Assembly (NCBI GenBank): GCA_030699005.1
Contig: JAUYLQ010000034.1
Coordinates: 1-34,730 of the forward strand
Direction: 5' to 3'
Source: an archaeon
GTDB taxonomy: Archaea; Nanobdellota; Nanobdellia; Pacearchaeales; GW2011-AR1
Length of the DNA: 34,730 bases
Part shown: positions 1 to 8,083 of the stretch, piece by piece
Position numbering within the stretch: position 1 is the stretch's first letter
How the letters are laid out: every line of letters begins with the position of its first letter
Made by a program: the position numbers and the translations under genes
Notes under the pieces: generated by a model
The model's input: only the letters and a program-made list of their open reading frames with translations
What the model was told of the DNA's origin: nothing
The model's database searches: none

Positions 1-668
1 ATGACATTCATGGAGGAGCAACAGATTTAATTTTTCCCCACCATGAGGCAGAGATTGCTCAAATGGAATCAATCTCGGGGAAAATTCCTCTTGTGAAGTA
101 TTGGATGCATACAGGATTTTTGAAAATCGGCAAGGAAAAGATGTCCAAATCTCTTGGGAATTTTTCTACAATAAAAGAGGTCCTTAAAGATTACGATTCA
201 GGAGTTTTAAGATACCTTTTTGCATCGGGGCATTACAGAAAACCACTTGACTTTTCTAAAAGCTCTCTTGAAAATGCAAGAAACTCTTTTGAAAGATTAA
301 AAAACATTTGTGCAAATTTGGAAGATGATGGAAAGGTAAATAAAAATTATTTAAAAGAGTTTGAAGAGAGTTTACAGGATGATTTTAATTCTCCAAAGGC
401 TCTTCAAATTCTGTGGGGACTTGTTCGCGATGAAACGGCAGAGGGGAAACACGAGGCAATAAAAAAAATGGATGAGGTTTTAGGTCTTAAGCTTTTAGAA
501 AAAAATGAGATTAAAATCCCAAAAGAAGTAGATGGATTACTAAAGAAAAGGGAAATTGCGAGGAAAAAAAAGGATTGGAAGGAATCTGACCTTCTAAGAG
601 AAAAAATAAAAGAACTTGGATATTTGGTTCTCGACGGAAAAGAAGGGCAGGAAGTTAAGAAAGTTTGA
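1..668 (+). CDS. cysS: cysteinyl-tRNA synthetase, C-terminal part (5' end outside window)
   Basis: This is the 3' part of a class I synthetase that charges tRNA-Cys with cysteine. The frame is open from position 3, upstream of the first visible ATG at 63, so the gene runs off the left edge. The first residues read DIHGGATDLIFPHHEAEIAQ, the CysRS zinc/ATP-site signature, and KMSKSLGNF follows about 40 residues later as the second nucleotide-binding motif. A helical DALR-like anticodon region and a Lys-rich tail complete the protein. The stop TGA (666-668) touches the end of the convergent gene on the minus strand (669-1517) with no spacer. Nothing looks truncated other than by the window edge. 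The identification is secure; the bacterial or archaeal subtype cannot be judged from this half. Confidence 0.96.
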   Translation, partial: DIHGGATDLIFPHHEAEIAQMESISGKIPLVKYWMHTGFLKIGKEKMSKSLGNFSTIKEVLKDYDSGVLRYLFASGHYRKPLDFSKSSLENARNSFERLKNICANLEDDGKVNKNYLKEFEESLQDDFNSPKALQILWGLVRDETAEGKHEAIKKMDEVLGLKLLEKNEIKIPKEVDGLLKKREIARKKKDWKESDLLREKIKELGYLVLDGKEGQEVKKV

Positions 669-1517
669 TTAATTCACTTTCTCTATGGAATTCAGTGTTT
701 TTAGAGCTGTAATCAAAAAACTGGTTTTTTTTGGAGCTTCTCCCATTGAGAAAATTGAATAATTGAGCCCCATAGATTCGGCTTTTTTATACGCATCTAA
801 AATATCTTTATCGGTTATTTTTCTTTTATCATAGGCAATTACCGCTTTTTCTTCTTTTCCTTTTTTCACTTTTAGAACCAGGTCTTTTTTGTTGAAACTC
901 ATTATATCCAAAATTTCAAAATTCTCCTCTGCAAGATGCTCTTTAATTTTATTGAAGAATTTTTCATCGCCTTTTTTAGCTGTTTTTTTGACCTTCCCCT
1001 TCATTTTTTTGACCTTTCTTTTTTTTGCGGACTCTTCTTTTCCTTCCGATTTTTCTATTGCTTCTTCTTCCGGTTTGCTTTTAGGAACCTCTTCTTTTTT
1101 GTAGTCCCCTTCATTTTCTGTAAAGTATCTCCATATAACTTTTCCATCTTTTTCAAAAGCTTTCGCAAAGTCTTTCAGGTTTCTAAACGCAACTTTTATT
1201 GCCGGTTCCTGTTCAGAATCGACTAGAAATTTTTCATTTTTTAGAAGAATAAGTGCTTCCCTTTCTTTTCCATTTATATATTCGATGTACCTTTCAAGTC
1301 CAACATCTTGCTCCGGAAGGAGGTACACTGGGCTTGTCCCAACTTTCATATACGAAGTTTTTATCATCCTGTTTGAGATTAATTCAGATAAGAAAGCCGA
1401 AGTGAAAAGCATGTCCATTCCCACAGCTTTTGCAATATGGACAGGAAGGCTTGGACCTTTTATTTTCAAGAAATTAATTATTCTGTCTTTCATCAAGCTC
1501 GCATCACTTATTGTCAT
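669..1517 (-). CDS. winged-helix protein with Lys/Glu-rich linker and C-terminal nuclease-like domain, function unknown
   Basis: I do not recognise a characterised family. Residues about 9-75 look like a winged-helix domain (MKDRIINFLKIKGPSLPVHI, then ...SELISNRMIKTSYMKVG). Residues about 140-185 form a charged Lys/Glu linker. The last 95 residues alternate strands and helices (FEILDIMSFNKKDLVLKVKK, later AYDKRKITDKDILDAYKKAE) in a way that recalls the restriction-endonuclease-like (Mrr/HJC) fold, but I cannot identify a full catalytic triad, so the domain may be inactive or the resemblance accidental. The start at 1517 is supported by TTATAAAT at 1540-1547, centred 26.5 nt upstream; a second ATG lies eight codons in (1493). 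It is transcribed in the same direction as endA, 45 nt downstream of it, but with its own TATA box. A DNA- or RNA-binding role is only inferred. Confidence 0.75.
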   Translation of the reverse strand: MTISDASLMKDRIINFLKIKGPSLPVHIAKAVGMDMLFTSAFLSELISNRMIKTSYMKVGTSPVYLLPEQDVGLERYIEYINGKEREALILLKNEKFLVDSEQEPAIKVAFRNLKDFAKAFEKDGKVIWRYFTENEGDYKKEEVPKSKPEEEAIEKSEGKEESAKKRKVKKMKGKVKKTAKKGDEKFFNKIKEHLAEENFEILDIMSFNKKDLVLKVKKGKEEKAVIAYDKRKITDKDILDAYKKAESMGLNYSIFSMGEAPKKTSFLITALKTLNSIEKVN

Positions 1518-1562
1518 GAAAAGATTAAAAGACGACCAATTATAAATGTTTTTCTGGGGGAG

Positions 1563-2090
1563 TCAAAGTTTCTTCCAATTGACTTCATAATAAAGAATAT
1601 CATCCTCTGCATCCCGAATTGCTAAGAGAAGTTTTTTGTTTGTAGAATTAGCAACCCGGTTTTTTAGGATAAATTCCTGAATGTTAAGATTTTTTGAGGA
1701 CTCTTTTCCTGAAAGAAGCCAGGTGGAATGATCTTTTCCGGGTCTTTTTCCCTTTTCATAAACTGAAAAATCCGCCCCGTATTTTATTCCGGACTTCAAT
1801 ATTAGGCCTTTTTTTCTTAATTCTTCGTAAATTTTGTATTTTATGGGAAAATTTTTTTCTATTTTTGAGAATTTTTTAAAGGCATCTCCCCCACTTAAAA
1901 GTTTTTTGTTTGAGATTATTTTCATTCCTTTATTTTTTAAGAGGAAAAGCCCTTCATGAAGAGAGTAATATACCTTCTCATTTTTCTTTTCTCCGTAAAA
2001 ACTTTCTTTTGAAAGAGTGTAAGCTTTTTTTGAATTGCTTGAAAGGGTGTTTCCAAGGAGATGCGTTTCAAATGTCTCGTTTCTTTTCAT
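1563..2090 (-). CDS. endA: tRNA-splicing endonuclease, homotetrameric type
   Basis: EndA cuts introns out of precursor tRNAs at the bulge-helix-bulge motif. At 175 residues it matches the short single-domain subunits that form a homotetramer (M. jannaschii type, about 180 residues). The catalytic region is clear: KYGADFSVY with the general-base Tyr at 111, HSTWLL with the His at 121, and NKKLLLAI with the Lys at 152. The 10- and 31-residue spacings between these match the family triad. The C-terminus ends in DILYYEVNW, the usual last beta strand. The start is supported by TTTAAA at 2114-2119, centred 26.5 nt before the ATG. It is divergent from leuS with 121 bp between them; each gene has a separate TATA element. 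It implies that intron-containing tRNAs exist elsewhere in this genome. Confidence 0.96.
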   Translation of the reverse strand: MKRNETFETHLLGNTLSSNSKKAYTLSKESFYGEKKNEKVYYSLHEGLFLLKNKGMKIISNKKLLSGGDAFKKFSKIEKNFPIKYKIYEELRKKGLILKSGIKYGADFSVYEKGKRPGKDHSTWLLSGKESSKNLNIQEFILKNRVANSTNKKLLLAIRDAEDDILYYEVNWKKL

Positions 2091-2211
2091 GATCTGATTA
2101 GTAAATGAGAATATTTAAAAGTTTATTCTAAGTGTTAAAATTCATTCATATAGGGAATTTTCACAGTTTCGCCATCAAAAATCTATTAAACCCCTTTTAA
2201 TTTAGTTCTTA

Positions 2212-4677
2212 ATGGATGAAATTAATTTTAACCATATAGAAAAAAAATGGCAGAAAAAGTGGGATGAAGAAAGGACATTTTCTGTAAATGAAAAAAGCAA
2301 AAAGAAGAAATTTTACTGTCTTGAGATGTTTCCATACCCCTCTGGCTCGGGAATTCACATGGGACATGCCTTGAATTATACTATTGGGGACATTTATGCA
2401 AGGTATAAGGTCATGAATGGCTTCAATGTCCTTCACCCAATTGGTTATGATGCCCTTGGTCTCCCTGCCGAAAATGCCGCAATAAAGGTGGGAACTCACC
2501 CAGAAGTTTATACCAAAAAGTCAATGAAGAATTTTACTTTGCAACTAAAAGCACTTGGTCTTAGTTATGACTGGGAAAGGTTACTTGATACTTCAGACCC
2601 CAAATATTACAAATGGGATCAGTGGATTTTTTTAAAAATGCTTGAAGATGGCCTTGCATATCAAAAAGAATCTGCTGTAAACTGGTGCCCTCTTTGCAAC
2701 ACGGTTCTTGCAAATGAACAGGTTACTAATAACGGAACTTGCTGGAGGCATGAGAAAACAAAAGTTGAAGTCAGGTCGCTTAAACAATGGTTTTTAAAAA
2801 TTACAGATTATGCTGATGAACTTCTGGACAAGATTGATGACCTGAACTGGCCAGAAAGAACAAAAACAATGCAAAAGCACTGGATAGGAAAAAGCTACGG
2901 GACGGAGATTGATTTTTTAGTTAACGGCGAAAAATGGCCTGTTTTTACAACAAGGCCAGACACAATTTACGGAGTCACTTTTGTAGTCGTTTCACCATAT
3001 CACAAAGATTTTTTGAAGCTCGTGACAAAGGAGCAAAATAAGGAAGTAGATAAATTTTTAAAAAAATTAAATTCGGTCTCCGAAAAAGATACGGTTGACC
3101 TCGAAAAAGAGGGAGTTTTTACGGGTTCATACGCCATTAATCCCGTTACAAATGAAAAAGTTCCAATTTACTTGGGAAATTTTGTTGTCGCCGATTACGG
3201 AAGCGGAATGGTCATGGCGGTTCCTGCTCATGACAAAAGAGATTATGAATTTGCAAAGAAGTATGGAATAAAAATAAAGATTGTTATTGACCCAATTGAC
3301 TTCGAACTAAATAATAAAAACATAGCTGAAGCATATACTGGAGAGGGGACTCTCATTAATTCGGGGGAGTTTAATGGAGTTAAAAATGAGGTGGCAAAGG
3401 AATTGATTACAAAATACCTCTCTAATAAAAAATTTGGAAAGAAGTCTGTTCAGTTTAGGCTTAAAGACTGGGGAATTTCACGCCAAAGGTATTGGGGAAC
3501 CCCCATCCCGATAATTCATTGTGAAAAATGCGGGGCAGTTCCAGTTCCTGTTAAAGACCTTCCGGTTAAACTTCCAAAAGAGGTTGAATTTGGGAAGGGA
3601 AACCCCCTTTTAACAAATGAGAAGTGGATAAATGTAAAATGTCCAAAATGCAAAAGTAAGGCCAAAAGAGAAGCGGACACTATGGATACATTTGTAAACT
3701 CCTCGTGGTATTTTTTAAGATATTGCGACACGAATAATGAGGATGAAATTTTTGACAAAAAGAAAGTCGAATACTGGAGCCCTGTTGACACTTATATTGG
3801 AGGAGCAGAGCATGCATGCATGCATCTAATTTATTCAAGGTTTTATGTAAAGTTTTTGAGAGACCTAGGCCTTTTAAGTTTTGATGAACCTGCAGTAAGA
3901 CTTTTTCATCAGGGATTAATTCATGCCGAAGATGGGGAAAAAATGTCAAAGTCAAAGGGAAATGTTGTTGACCCTTTAATTACTTCAAAAAAGTACGGGG
4001 TTGATTCACTCAGGCTTTTTTTGGTTTCGGTTGCGTCTCCTGATAAAGACTTCGACTGGAGTGAAAAGGGAATAGAAGGAAGTTTTAGATTTATCAAAAG
4101 AGTATCTGGCTTTTTTAAGGATGCGAAGATTGGAGAAAATTCAAAAGAACTTGATTTTGAAATAAATAATTCAATAAAAAGTGTCGGAGAGGACGTTGAA
4201 AACTTTGAATACAGAAAGGCAACGATAAAATTAAGAGAGATTTTTGAACTCATTTCAAAAGAGAAAGAGGTAAAGAAGGAAGTTCTTGAAAACTTTTTGA
4301 AGTTGCTTTCTCCTTTTTGCCCTCACTTAACCGAAGAACTTTGGGAGAGACTTGGGAATAAAACTTTACTTTCAACAAGCAAATGGCCGGAATTTAAAGA
4401 AATGAAATTAAAGGAAAAAGCGAAATTTGACATTAATTCAAAGATAGTTGAAGATGTTTTGAAAATAATCAAAAAGTATGAAGAAAAAGGAAAAAAGATA
4501 AAGAAAGTTTATTTTTACACGGTTCCTTTTGAATTCGATAAGTTGAACAATGAAAAATTGAAAAAAGGCATTGGAAAAGAGGTCCTTATTTATTCAGTTA
4601 AGGATGAGAAAAAATATGACCCCGAGAACAAGGCAAAGAAGGCACGGCCGGGAATGCCGGCATTTTATTTTGAATAA
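2212..4677 (+). CDS. leuS: leucyl-tRNA synthetase, bacterial type
   Basis: Class I synthetase of 821 residues that charges tRNA-Leu. HIGH is present as HMGH at 49-52 inside MFPYPSGSGIHMGH, and KMSKS is at about 577-581. The zinc-like CPLCNTVLANEQV module precedes the CP1 editing domain, whose TTRPDTIYG threonine-rich motif and AVPAHDKRDYEF catalytic Asp are intact, so mischarged tRNA should be edited. A second Cys pair follows the editing domain (CEKCGAVPVPVKDLP ... CPKCKSKAKREADTMDTF). The YDALGLPAENAAI and ADTMDTFVNSSWYF motifs and the CP1 position are those of bacterial LeuRS, not of the archaeal/eukaryotic form. The protein ends KKARPGMPAFYFE. The start has TATTAAA at 2184-2190, about 25 nt upstream. 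Transfer from bacteria, recent or ancient, is inferred. Confidence 0.96.
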   Translation: MDEINFNHIEKKWQKKWDEERTFSVNEKSKKKKFYCLEMFPYPSGSGIHMGHALNYTIGDIYARYKVMNGFNVLHPIGYDALGLPAENAAIKVGTHPEVYTKKSMKNFTLQLKALGLSYDWERLLDTSDPKYYKWDQWIFLKMLEDGLAYQKESAVNWCPLCNTVLANEQVTNNGTCWRHEKTKVEVRSLKQWFLKITDYADELLDKIDDLNWPERTKTMQKHWIGKSYGTEIDFLVNGEKWPVFTTRPDTIYGVTFVVVSPYHKDFLKLVTKEQNKEVDKFLKKLNSVSEKDTVDLEKEGVFTGSYAINPVTNEKVPIYLGNFVVADYGSGMVMAVPAHDKRDYEFAKKYGIKIKIVIDPIDFELNNKNIAEAYTGEGTLINSGEFNGVKNEVAKELITKYLSNKKFGKKSVQFRLKDWGISRQRYWGTPIPIIHCEKCGAVPVPVKDLPVKLPKEVEFGKGNPLLTNEKWINVKCPKCKSKAKREADTMDTFVNSSWYFLRYCDTNNEDEIFDKKKVEYWSPVDTYIGGAEHACMHLIYSRFYVKFLRDLGLLSFDEPAVRLFHQGLIHAEDGEKMSKSKGNVVDPLITSKKYGVDSLRLFLVSVASPDKDFDWSEKGIEGSFRFIKRVSGFFKDAKIGENSKELDFEINNSIKSVGEDVENFEYRKATIKLREIFELISKEKEVKKEVLENFLKLLSPFCPHLTEELWERLGNKTLLSTSKWPEFKEMKLKEKAKFDINSKIVEDVLKIIKKYEEKGKKIKKVYFYTVPFEFDKLNNEKLKKGIGKEVLIYSVKDEKKYDPENKAKKARPGMPAFYFE

Positions 4678-4686
4678 ATTCTTTTG

Positions 4687-4735
4687 AAATTCAAGAAAAT
4701 TGAGTAAATTTAAAAACTACCCTTTTCTTGAATTT
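4687..4735. repeat. perfect 13-bp inverted repeat spanning a promoter
   Basis: AAATTCAAGAAAA (4687-4699) is repeated as its exact reverse complement TTTTCTTGAATTT (4723-4735), with 23 nt between. The spacer holds the TATA element TTTAAA (4709-4714), centred 26.5 nt before the ATG at 4738, and the right arm ends two bases before that ATG. It could be an operator pair that closes the promoter, or an RNA hairpin ending the leuS transcript. There is no T-run beyond the right arm longer than five bases. Confidence 0.6.
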
Positions 4736-4737
4736 TT

Positions 4738-5214
4738 ATGATAGACAAGAAGAAATTACTAGTTGAACTTGATGAGGCATTCAAAGAAGCTCAAAAAGAA
4801 TTAGGGTTTAAGACAAGTTTTAAAGATCTGGAAAGAGAGTTTTCTCTTCAAGATTCTGTTTTGTCTACCGGATTTGTTTCTACTGAGTTTTCAAGGCAGA
4901 TTTGCTCACGCATCGTTGAATTCTATAGGGACTGGCATGGATACTTAAACAATCTCCTTCTTCCAAACCCTTCTTACTATGCAGGGCAGACTGAGTCAAA
5001 GCTGTTTAATTCTGAAGAGGATAAAAAAAGAATATGGAACTTGATAAAAATTTCAATGAAGTTTTCGAGTGCCCATTCTTTAAACATGTTAAGTGGAGAC
5101 AATAAAATGCTCTCGAAATTTATTGATGAAGGATACCTTTCATGGATAAATGCGTTCAGACCAGGGCTTATGTACGTCCTTAGTAAGGTAAGTGATGGTT
5201 GGAAGAAGGAATAA
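4738..5214 (+). CDS. hypothetical helical protein, 158 aa
   Basis: I do not recognise this family. The 158-residue product looks mostly alpha-helical and soluble, with an acidic N-terminal third (KKLLVELDEAFKEAQKELGF) and aromatic patches (FYRDWHGYLNNLLLPNPSYY; WINAFRPGLMYVL). No signal peptide, membrane segment or Cys cluster is visible. The start is supported by TTTAAA at 4709-4714, centred 26.5 nt upstream, inside a perfect inverted repeat, so the gene is probably regulated. It is followed by a separate promoter (TTTTATAT at 5221-5228) for the next gene. The codon use resembles that of its neighbours. Function unknown. Confidence 0.8.
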   Translation: MIDKKKLLVELDEAFKEAQKELGFKTSFKDLEREFSLQDSVLSTGFVSTEFSRQICSRIVEFYRDWHGYLNNLLLPNPSYYAGQTESKLFNSEEDKKRIWNLIKISMKFSSAHSLNMLSGDNKMLSKFIDEGYLSWINAFRPGLMYVLSKVSDGWKKE

Positions 5215-5249
5215 GAGCTTTTTTATATTTATTTTATCTGGTTATATAC

Positions 5250-6380
5250 ATGAAAGGAGACCCTAAAAAAGAAGGTGTGAAAAAGGAGGACTTAAAAAAA
5301 GAAGGTAAAGTCTCTTCTTCAGCAGATGAAAAAAAAGAAAAAATGTTAAGTTTTCTGCTTAATCCAATCTTTTTAATTATTTTTTCAATCCTAATTCTTG
5401 CAATCATCCTGTTTACAGTCTTTTCAGGGGTGGAAGAAACTTTTGAATTTTCTAATTGCGGGGACGGAACTTTTTCCGGATACTGTTCATTAAGTAAGCC
5501 ATACTTTTGCTTGAATGAAACTTTAGTTGAAAACGAAGTTTTATGCGGGTGTTCAGAAAGTTTTAATTTCAATGGAGTAGAGTGTGTTTCCGAATATGAC
5601 TCTTTAATTGAAGAAAAATATTTTGATTATATTCTAAACGGAGAGAATGGAACTCTTTATTTTAAATCGCGAGCTCTGGTTTTAAATGAGCTGTTGGCCC
5701 TACCAAGATACCAGGTTTATTTTGCAAATCAAACCCCGCGCCGTGATGACTTTGCCCTTAAAAAAATAGACAATCCTTTGCAGACTGAGTTTTTAAGCCC
5801 ACTTGTTATTGAAATTCAAAATTTATATCCAGTTTCAAAGGATATGCAGGCAAAAGTGGCTGTAAGTCTTGTTCAAAATATTCATTATAATGAATCTCAG
5901 TTTATTTCCTTTTTTGGAAATGATGTCAGAGTCTCAAGATATCCTTATCAGGTTCTTTCAGAGGGTCAGGGAGAATGTGAAGGGAAGTCCGAACTTCTTG
6001 CCTTTTTTTTGAAAGAAATGGGCTACGGGGTAGTTTTATTTTATTATCCCAATGAAAATCATGAAGCTGTTGGAATTAAGTGTCCAATTGAAGAAAGTTA
6101 TCTCGGAACAGGTTATTGCTTTGTTGAAACTACAATGCCAAGTCCAATATCTTTTAGCGAAGGAAGATATTTGAAAGAAGGAGGAATCGGAAAACTTTCA
6201 AGTGAGCCCGAAATCATCCTGATTAATGAAGGGATGTCTTTAGGTGAAAATCTTGAAGATTATAAAGATTCGAAAACCCTCTCAAAAATCATTATTGCAA
6301 ATGAGAATAATGGCGGCCTTAATTCTTTTGAAAAAAAGGCAATGGATAATTTGAGAAAGAAGTATGGTTTGCAATATTAA
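5250..6380 (+). CDS. membrane-anchored transglutaminase-like protein
   Basis: The 376-residue protein has a Lys-rich cytoplasmic N-terminus, one membrane segment (about residues 37-60, NPIFLIIFSILILAIILF), then an extracytoplasmic Cys-rich region (seven Cys in about 45 residues) and a transglutaminase-like core. The core shows GQGECEGKSELLAFF with the likely nucleophile Cys at 243, NHEAVGI with His at 271, and YCFVETT with Glu at 293 in place of the usual Asp: the Cys-His-acid order of the transglutaminase/protease superfamily. It may cleave or crosslink surface protein or peptide; the substrate is unknown. I chose ATG 5250 over an upstream in-frame ATG (5199) because TTTTATAT at 5221-5228 lies 25 nt before 5250 and the upstream start would overlap the previous gene. 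It converges with 6421-7227. Confidence 0.78.
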   Translation: MKGDPKKEGVKKEDLKKEGKVSSSADEKKEKMLSFLLNPIFLIIFSILILAIILFTVFSGVEETFEFSNCGDGTFSGYCSLSKPYFCLNETLVENEVLCGCSESFNFNGVECVSEYDSLIEEKYFDYILNGENGTLYFKSRALVLNELLALPRYQVYFANQTPRRDDFALKKIDNPLQTEFLSPLVIEIQNLYPVSKDMQAKVAVSLVQNIHYNESQFISFFGNDVRVSRYPYQVLSEGQGECEGKSELLAFFLKEMGYGVVLFYYPNENHEAVGIKCPIEESYLGTGYCFVETTMPSPISFSEGRYLKEGGIGKLSSEPEIILINEGMSLGENLEDYKDSKTLSKIIIANENNGGLNSFEKKAMDNLRKKYGLQY

Positions 6381-6420
6381 TGAATACTGCTAAAATAAAA
6401 AATAAAAAAATAAAAAATTA

Positions 6421-7227
6421 TTATCTTTTTTCAAAGCCAAAGAATACTTTTACTTTTGACCAAAAGTTTCCTTCACTTCCAGATTTGCCGTTTTTAGCTG
6501 AAGCTTCGGTTTCTAAATCTGCATCCCCCTCTGCTTCAACATCTTCATTTCCCGATTCAACCTTTTTACCTTCTTTCACTTCTGAATTTTTGGTTGCAAA
6601 AGTCAATTCATAGCTTTCTCCCGAATCAAGCTTAAGCGTCCCTTTCCATATGCTGAATCCCGTTAAGGAGGCCATCTCGCTCAATTCAAGAATTCCTTCA
6701 ACCTTGTTTTTCCCTTCCATGTTCACATCAAACGTAATTTTGCCATCATTTTTCGATGTGAGAGTTAAACCCATTGTTGGGTTTGTTCCTATCTTAAGTT
6801 TTCCTTTTGCAAGGTCAAACTCTTCGTAATCTTCTGTTCTTACATAAGACCCTTCAACAAGAACAATCCTCATAAAGTCCCCTCCGTTTTCACTACTTAT
6901 TACCCAGCCTTCTCCTTGCATGACATAAATCAAGCTGCTTGCTTTGGCATCTACATCCAAAGAATTCTCAAGACTTTTTACATTTGAATTAACTGAGAAA
7001 GAATCTTCCGAATCATCTTCTTCCGAATCAACTCCAAGATTGATGTTGGAATTCGCGTTCGCATTTGCGGCCGAATTGGAATTTACTCCGATTCCAACAT
7101 TCCCATTGGCATTAATTCCTCCAAGTAAGTCTGCAGAGGCAAATGATGCTGAACCAAGAACGCTTCCTATAATAAGGAGGCCAAAAATTACTGCCGACAT
7201 CTTTTCTAACTTCTTTTCGTTTTTCAT
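6421..7227 (-). CDS. secreted Asn/acid-rich protein, function unknown
   Basis: The 268-residue product has a signal peptide (KNEKKLEKMSAVIFGLLIIG ... SASFASA, cleavage likely near residue 32). A low-complexity segment follows (INANGNVGIGVNSNSAANAN ... SNINLGVDSEEDDSEDS), then a beta-rich middle and a second acidic tract near the C-terminus. The protein ends in an amphipathic NFWSKVKVFFGFEKR. I do not recognise a family; it looks like a surface or cell-wall-associated protein. Upstream on the minus strand are a purine run (GGGGGAAGGA) six to ten bases before the ATG, a TATA-like ATTAAATAAAG near 7287-7297, and a tandem repeat just beyond. It therefore probably has a leadered mRNA with a Shine-Dalgarno site, unlike most neighbours. 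It lies downstream of the gene for a membrane-bound regulator, which may control it. Confidence 0.8.
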   Translation of the reverse strand: MKNEKKLEKMSAVIFGLLIIGSVLGSASFASADLLGGINANGNVGIGVNSNSAANANANSNINLGVDSEEDDSEDSFSVNSNVKSLENSLDVDAKASSLIYVMQGEGWVISSENGGDFMRIVLVEGSYVRTEDYEEFDLAKGKLKIGTNPTMGLTLTSKNDGKITFDVNMEGKNKVEGILELSEMASLTGFSIWKGTLKLDSGESYELTFATKNSEVKEGKKVESGNEDVEAEGDADLETEASAKNGKSGSEGNFWSKVKVFFGFEKR

Positions 7228-7302
7228 GATTTTCCTTCCCCCTTTTTACCTTTATCTTTTTCCATGCAAAGGTCAAGATGAAATTCTTTATTTAATCTGC
7301 CC

Positions 7303-7324
7303 GGGACTTATTCTGGGACTTATT
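7303..7324 (-). promoter_or_regulatory. tandem direct repeat upstream of the secreted-protein promoter
   Basis: GGGACTTATT occurs at 7303-7312 and again at 7315-7324, a 12-bp period close to one helical turn. Read on the minus strand it is AATAAGTCCC twice, immediately upstream of the TATA-like element (about 7287-7297) of the gene ending at 6421. Position and period suit binding of an activator dimer to one face of the DNA. The binding protein is unknown; the adjacent membrane-bound winged-helix protein is a candidate. Confidence 0.5.
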
Positions 7325-7335
7325 TGGAACCAATT

Positions 7336-8082
7336 TTATTTAGAAAGTCCTACAAATTTGTTTCTTCCTTCTCCAGTTCTTTTGACCAAACCTTTTTTTT
7401 CAAGTTCCTGTATATGCCTAAAAAAGGATGATTTAGAGATACCAGTCAATTTCCTAAGGTGAGAGCTTTTTATTTTTCCTTTCTCTTTTAAGGTTTCTAT
7501 AATAAGATTTTCTTTTTCAGAAAGAATTTCCTGGATAATTTCTATTTTATTCTTTTCTTTTTTCTTTGGGATTGTTTTTCTCTTTTTTTCATAATGATTT
7601 TTGTAATAATAAAAAGCGCTTCCAAAGAGTAAAAGAATTGCAAGGATTATTGCCGTAAGAGTGAAGTTCGTTTTGTTATTTTTTTCAATTACATAAGAAA
7701 TTGTTATATTATTAAGATTGTACACAGTCACCTTCCCGTTTGAGATGTAAACTTCCCCGTTTGTTTCTTTGACAATTGAATTTTTGGGAAGGAAAACTTT
7801 TATTTCAGACGCATTTAGATAAAATGAAAAGGTCCAGACTTCTTCTGATTTAGAAGTTTGAAGAATGGTTTCTCCGATTATTCTTCCGTTCTCAAGTTTA
7901 ACCCCCTCGGGAAGGAATTTCGTTATGTCCTCACTTGAACTTCCAAGAAAAAGTGAGTTTCCCGTCTCATCAATGTGAACAATTACTTCGCTTTCTCCCG
8001 AGATGAAGGGTAATAAAGAACCAACTAACAAAAAAATTGTTAAAATTTTAATTATTGAAATAGACTTTTTGGCATATCTCAT
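7336..8082 (-). CDS. membrane-anchored winged-helix transcription regulator
   Basis: The 248-residue protein combines an N-terminal signal or anchor segment (about residues 10-28), a beta-rich extracytoplasmic domain to about 135, one membrane helix (about 141-160, FTLTAIILAILLLFGSAFYY), a basic stretch (KKRKTIPKKKEKNK) and a C-terminal winged helix (about 185-248, SHLRKLTGISKSSFFRHIQE then LEKKGLVKRTGEGRNKFVGL). This outside-sensor/inside-DNA-binding layout is common among archaeal one-component membrane regulators. The start codon is one base past the alaS stop, so it is co-transcribed with alaS. The gene for a secreted protein follows after 108 bp holding a tandem repeat, which makes that gene a natural target; this is inference. 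The sensed signal is unknown. Confidence 0.82.
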   Translation of the reverse strand: MRYAKKSISIIKILTIFLLVGSLLPFISGESEVIVHIDETGNSLFLGSSSEDITKFLPEGVKLENGRIIGETILQTSKSEEVWTFSFYLNASEIKVFLPKNSIVKETNGEVYISNGKVTVYNLNNITISYVIEKNNKTNFTLTAIILAILLLFGSAFYYYKNHYEKKRKTIPKKKEKNKIEIIQEILSEKENLIIETLKEKGKIKSSHLRKLTGISKSSFFRHIQELEKKGLVKRTGEGRNKFVGLSK

Positions 8083-8083
8083 T

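Noticed and set aside
889..1625. Several plus-strand frames of 60-96 codons opposite the winged-helix gene and endA
   Set aside because: They are complements of AT-rich coding sequence, rich in Phe/Leu/Ser, with no TATA or Shine-Dalgarno site at a usable distance.
6381..6613. A 77-codon plus-strand frame after the transglutaminase-like gene
   Set aside because: Its Ser/Pro/Phe-rich sequence is the complement of the secreted protein's C-terminal coding part.
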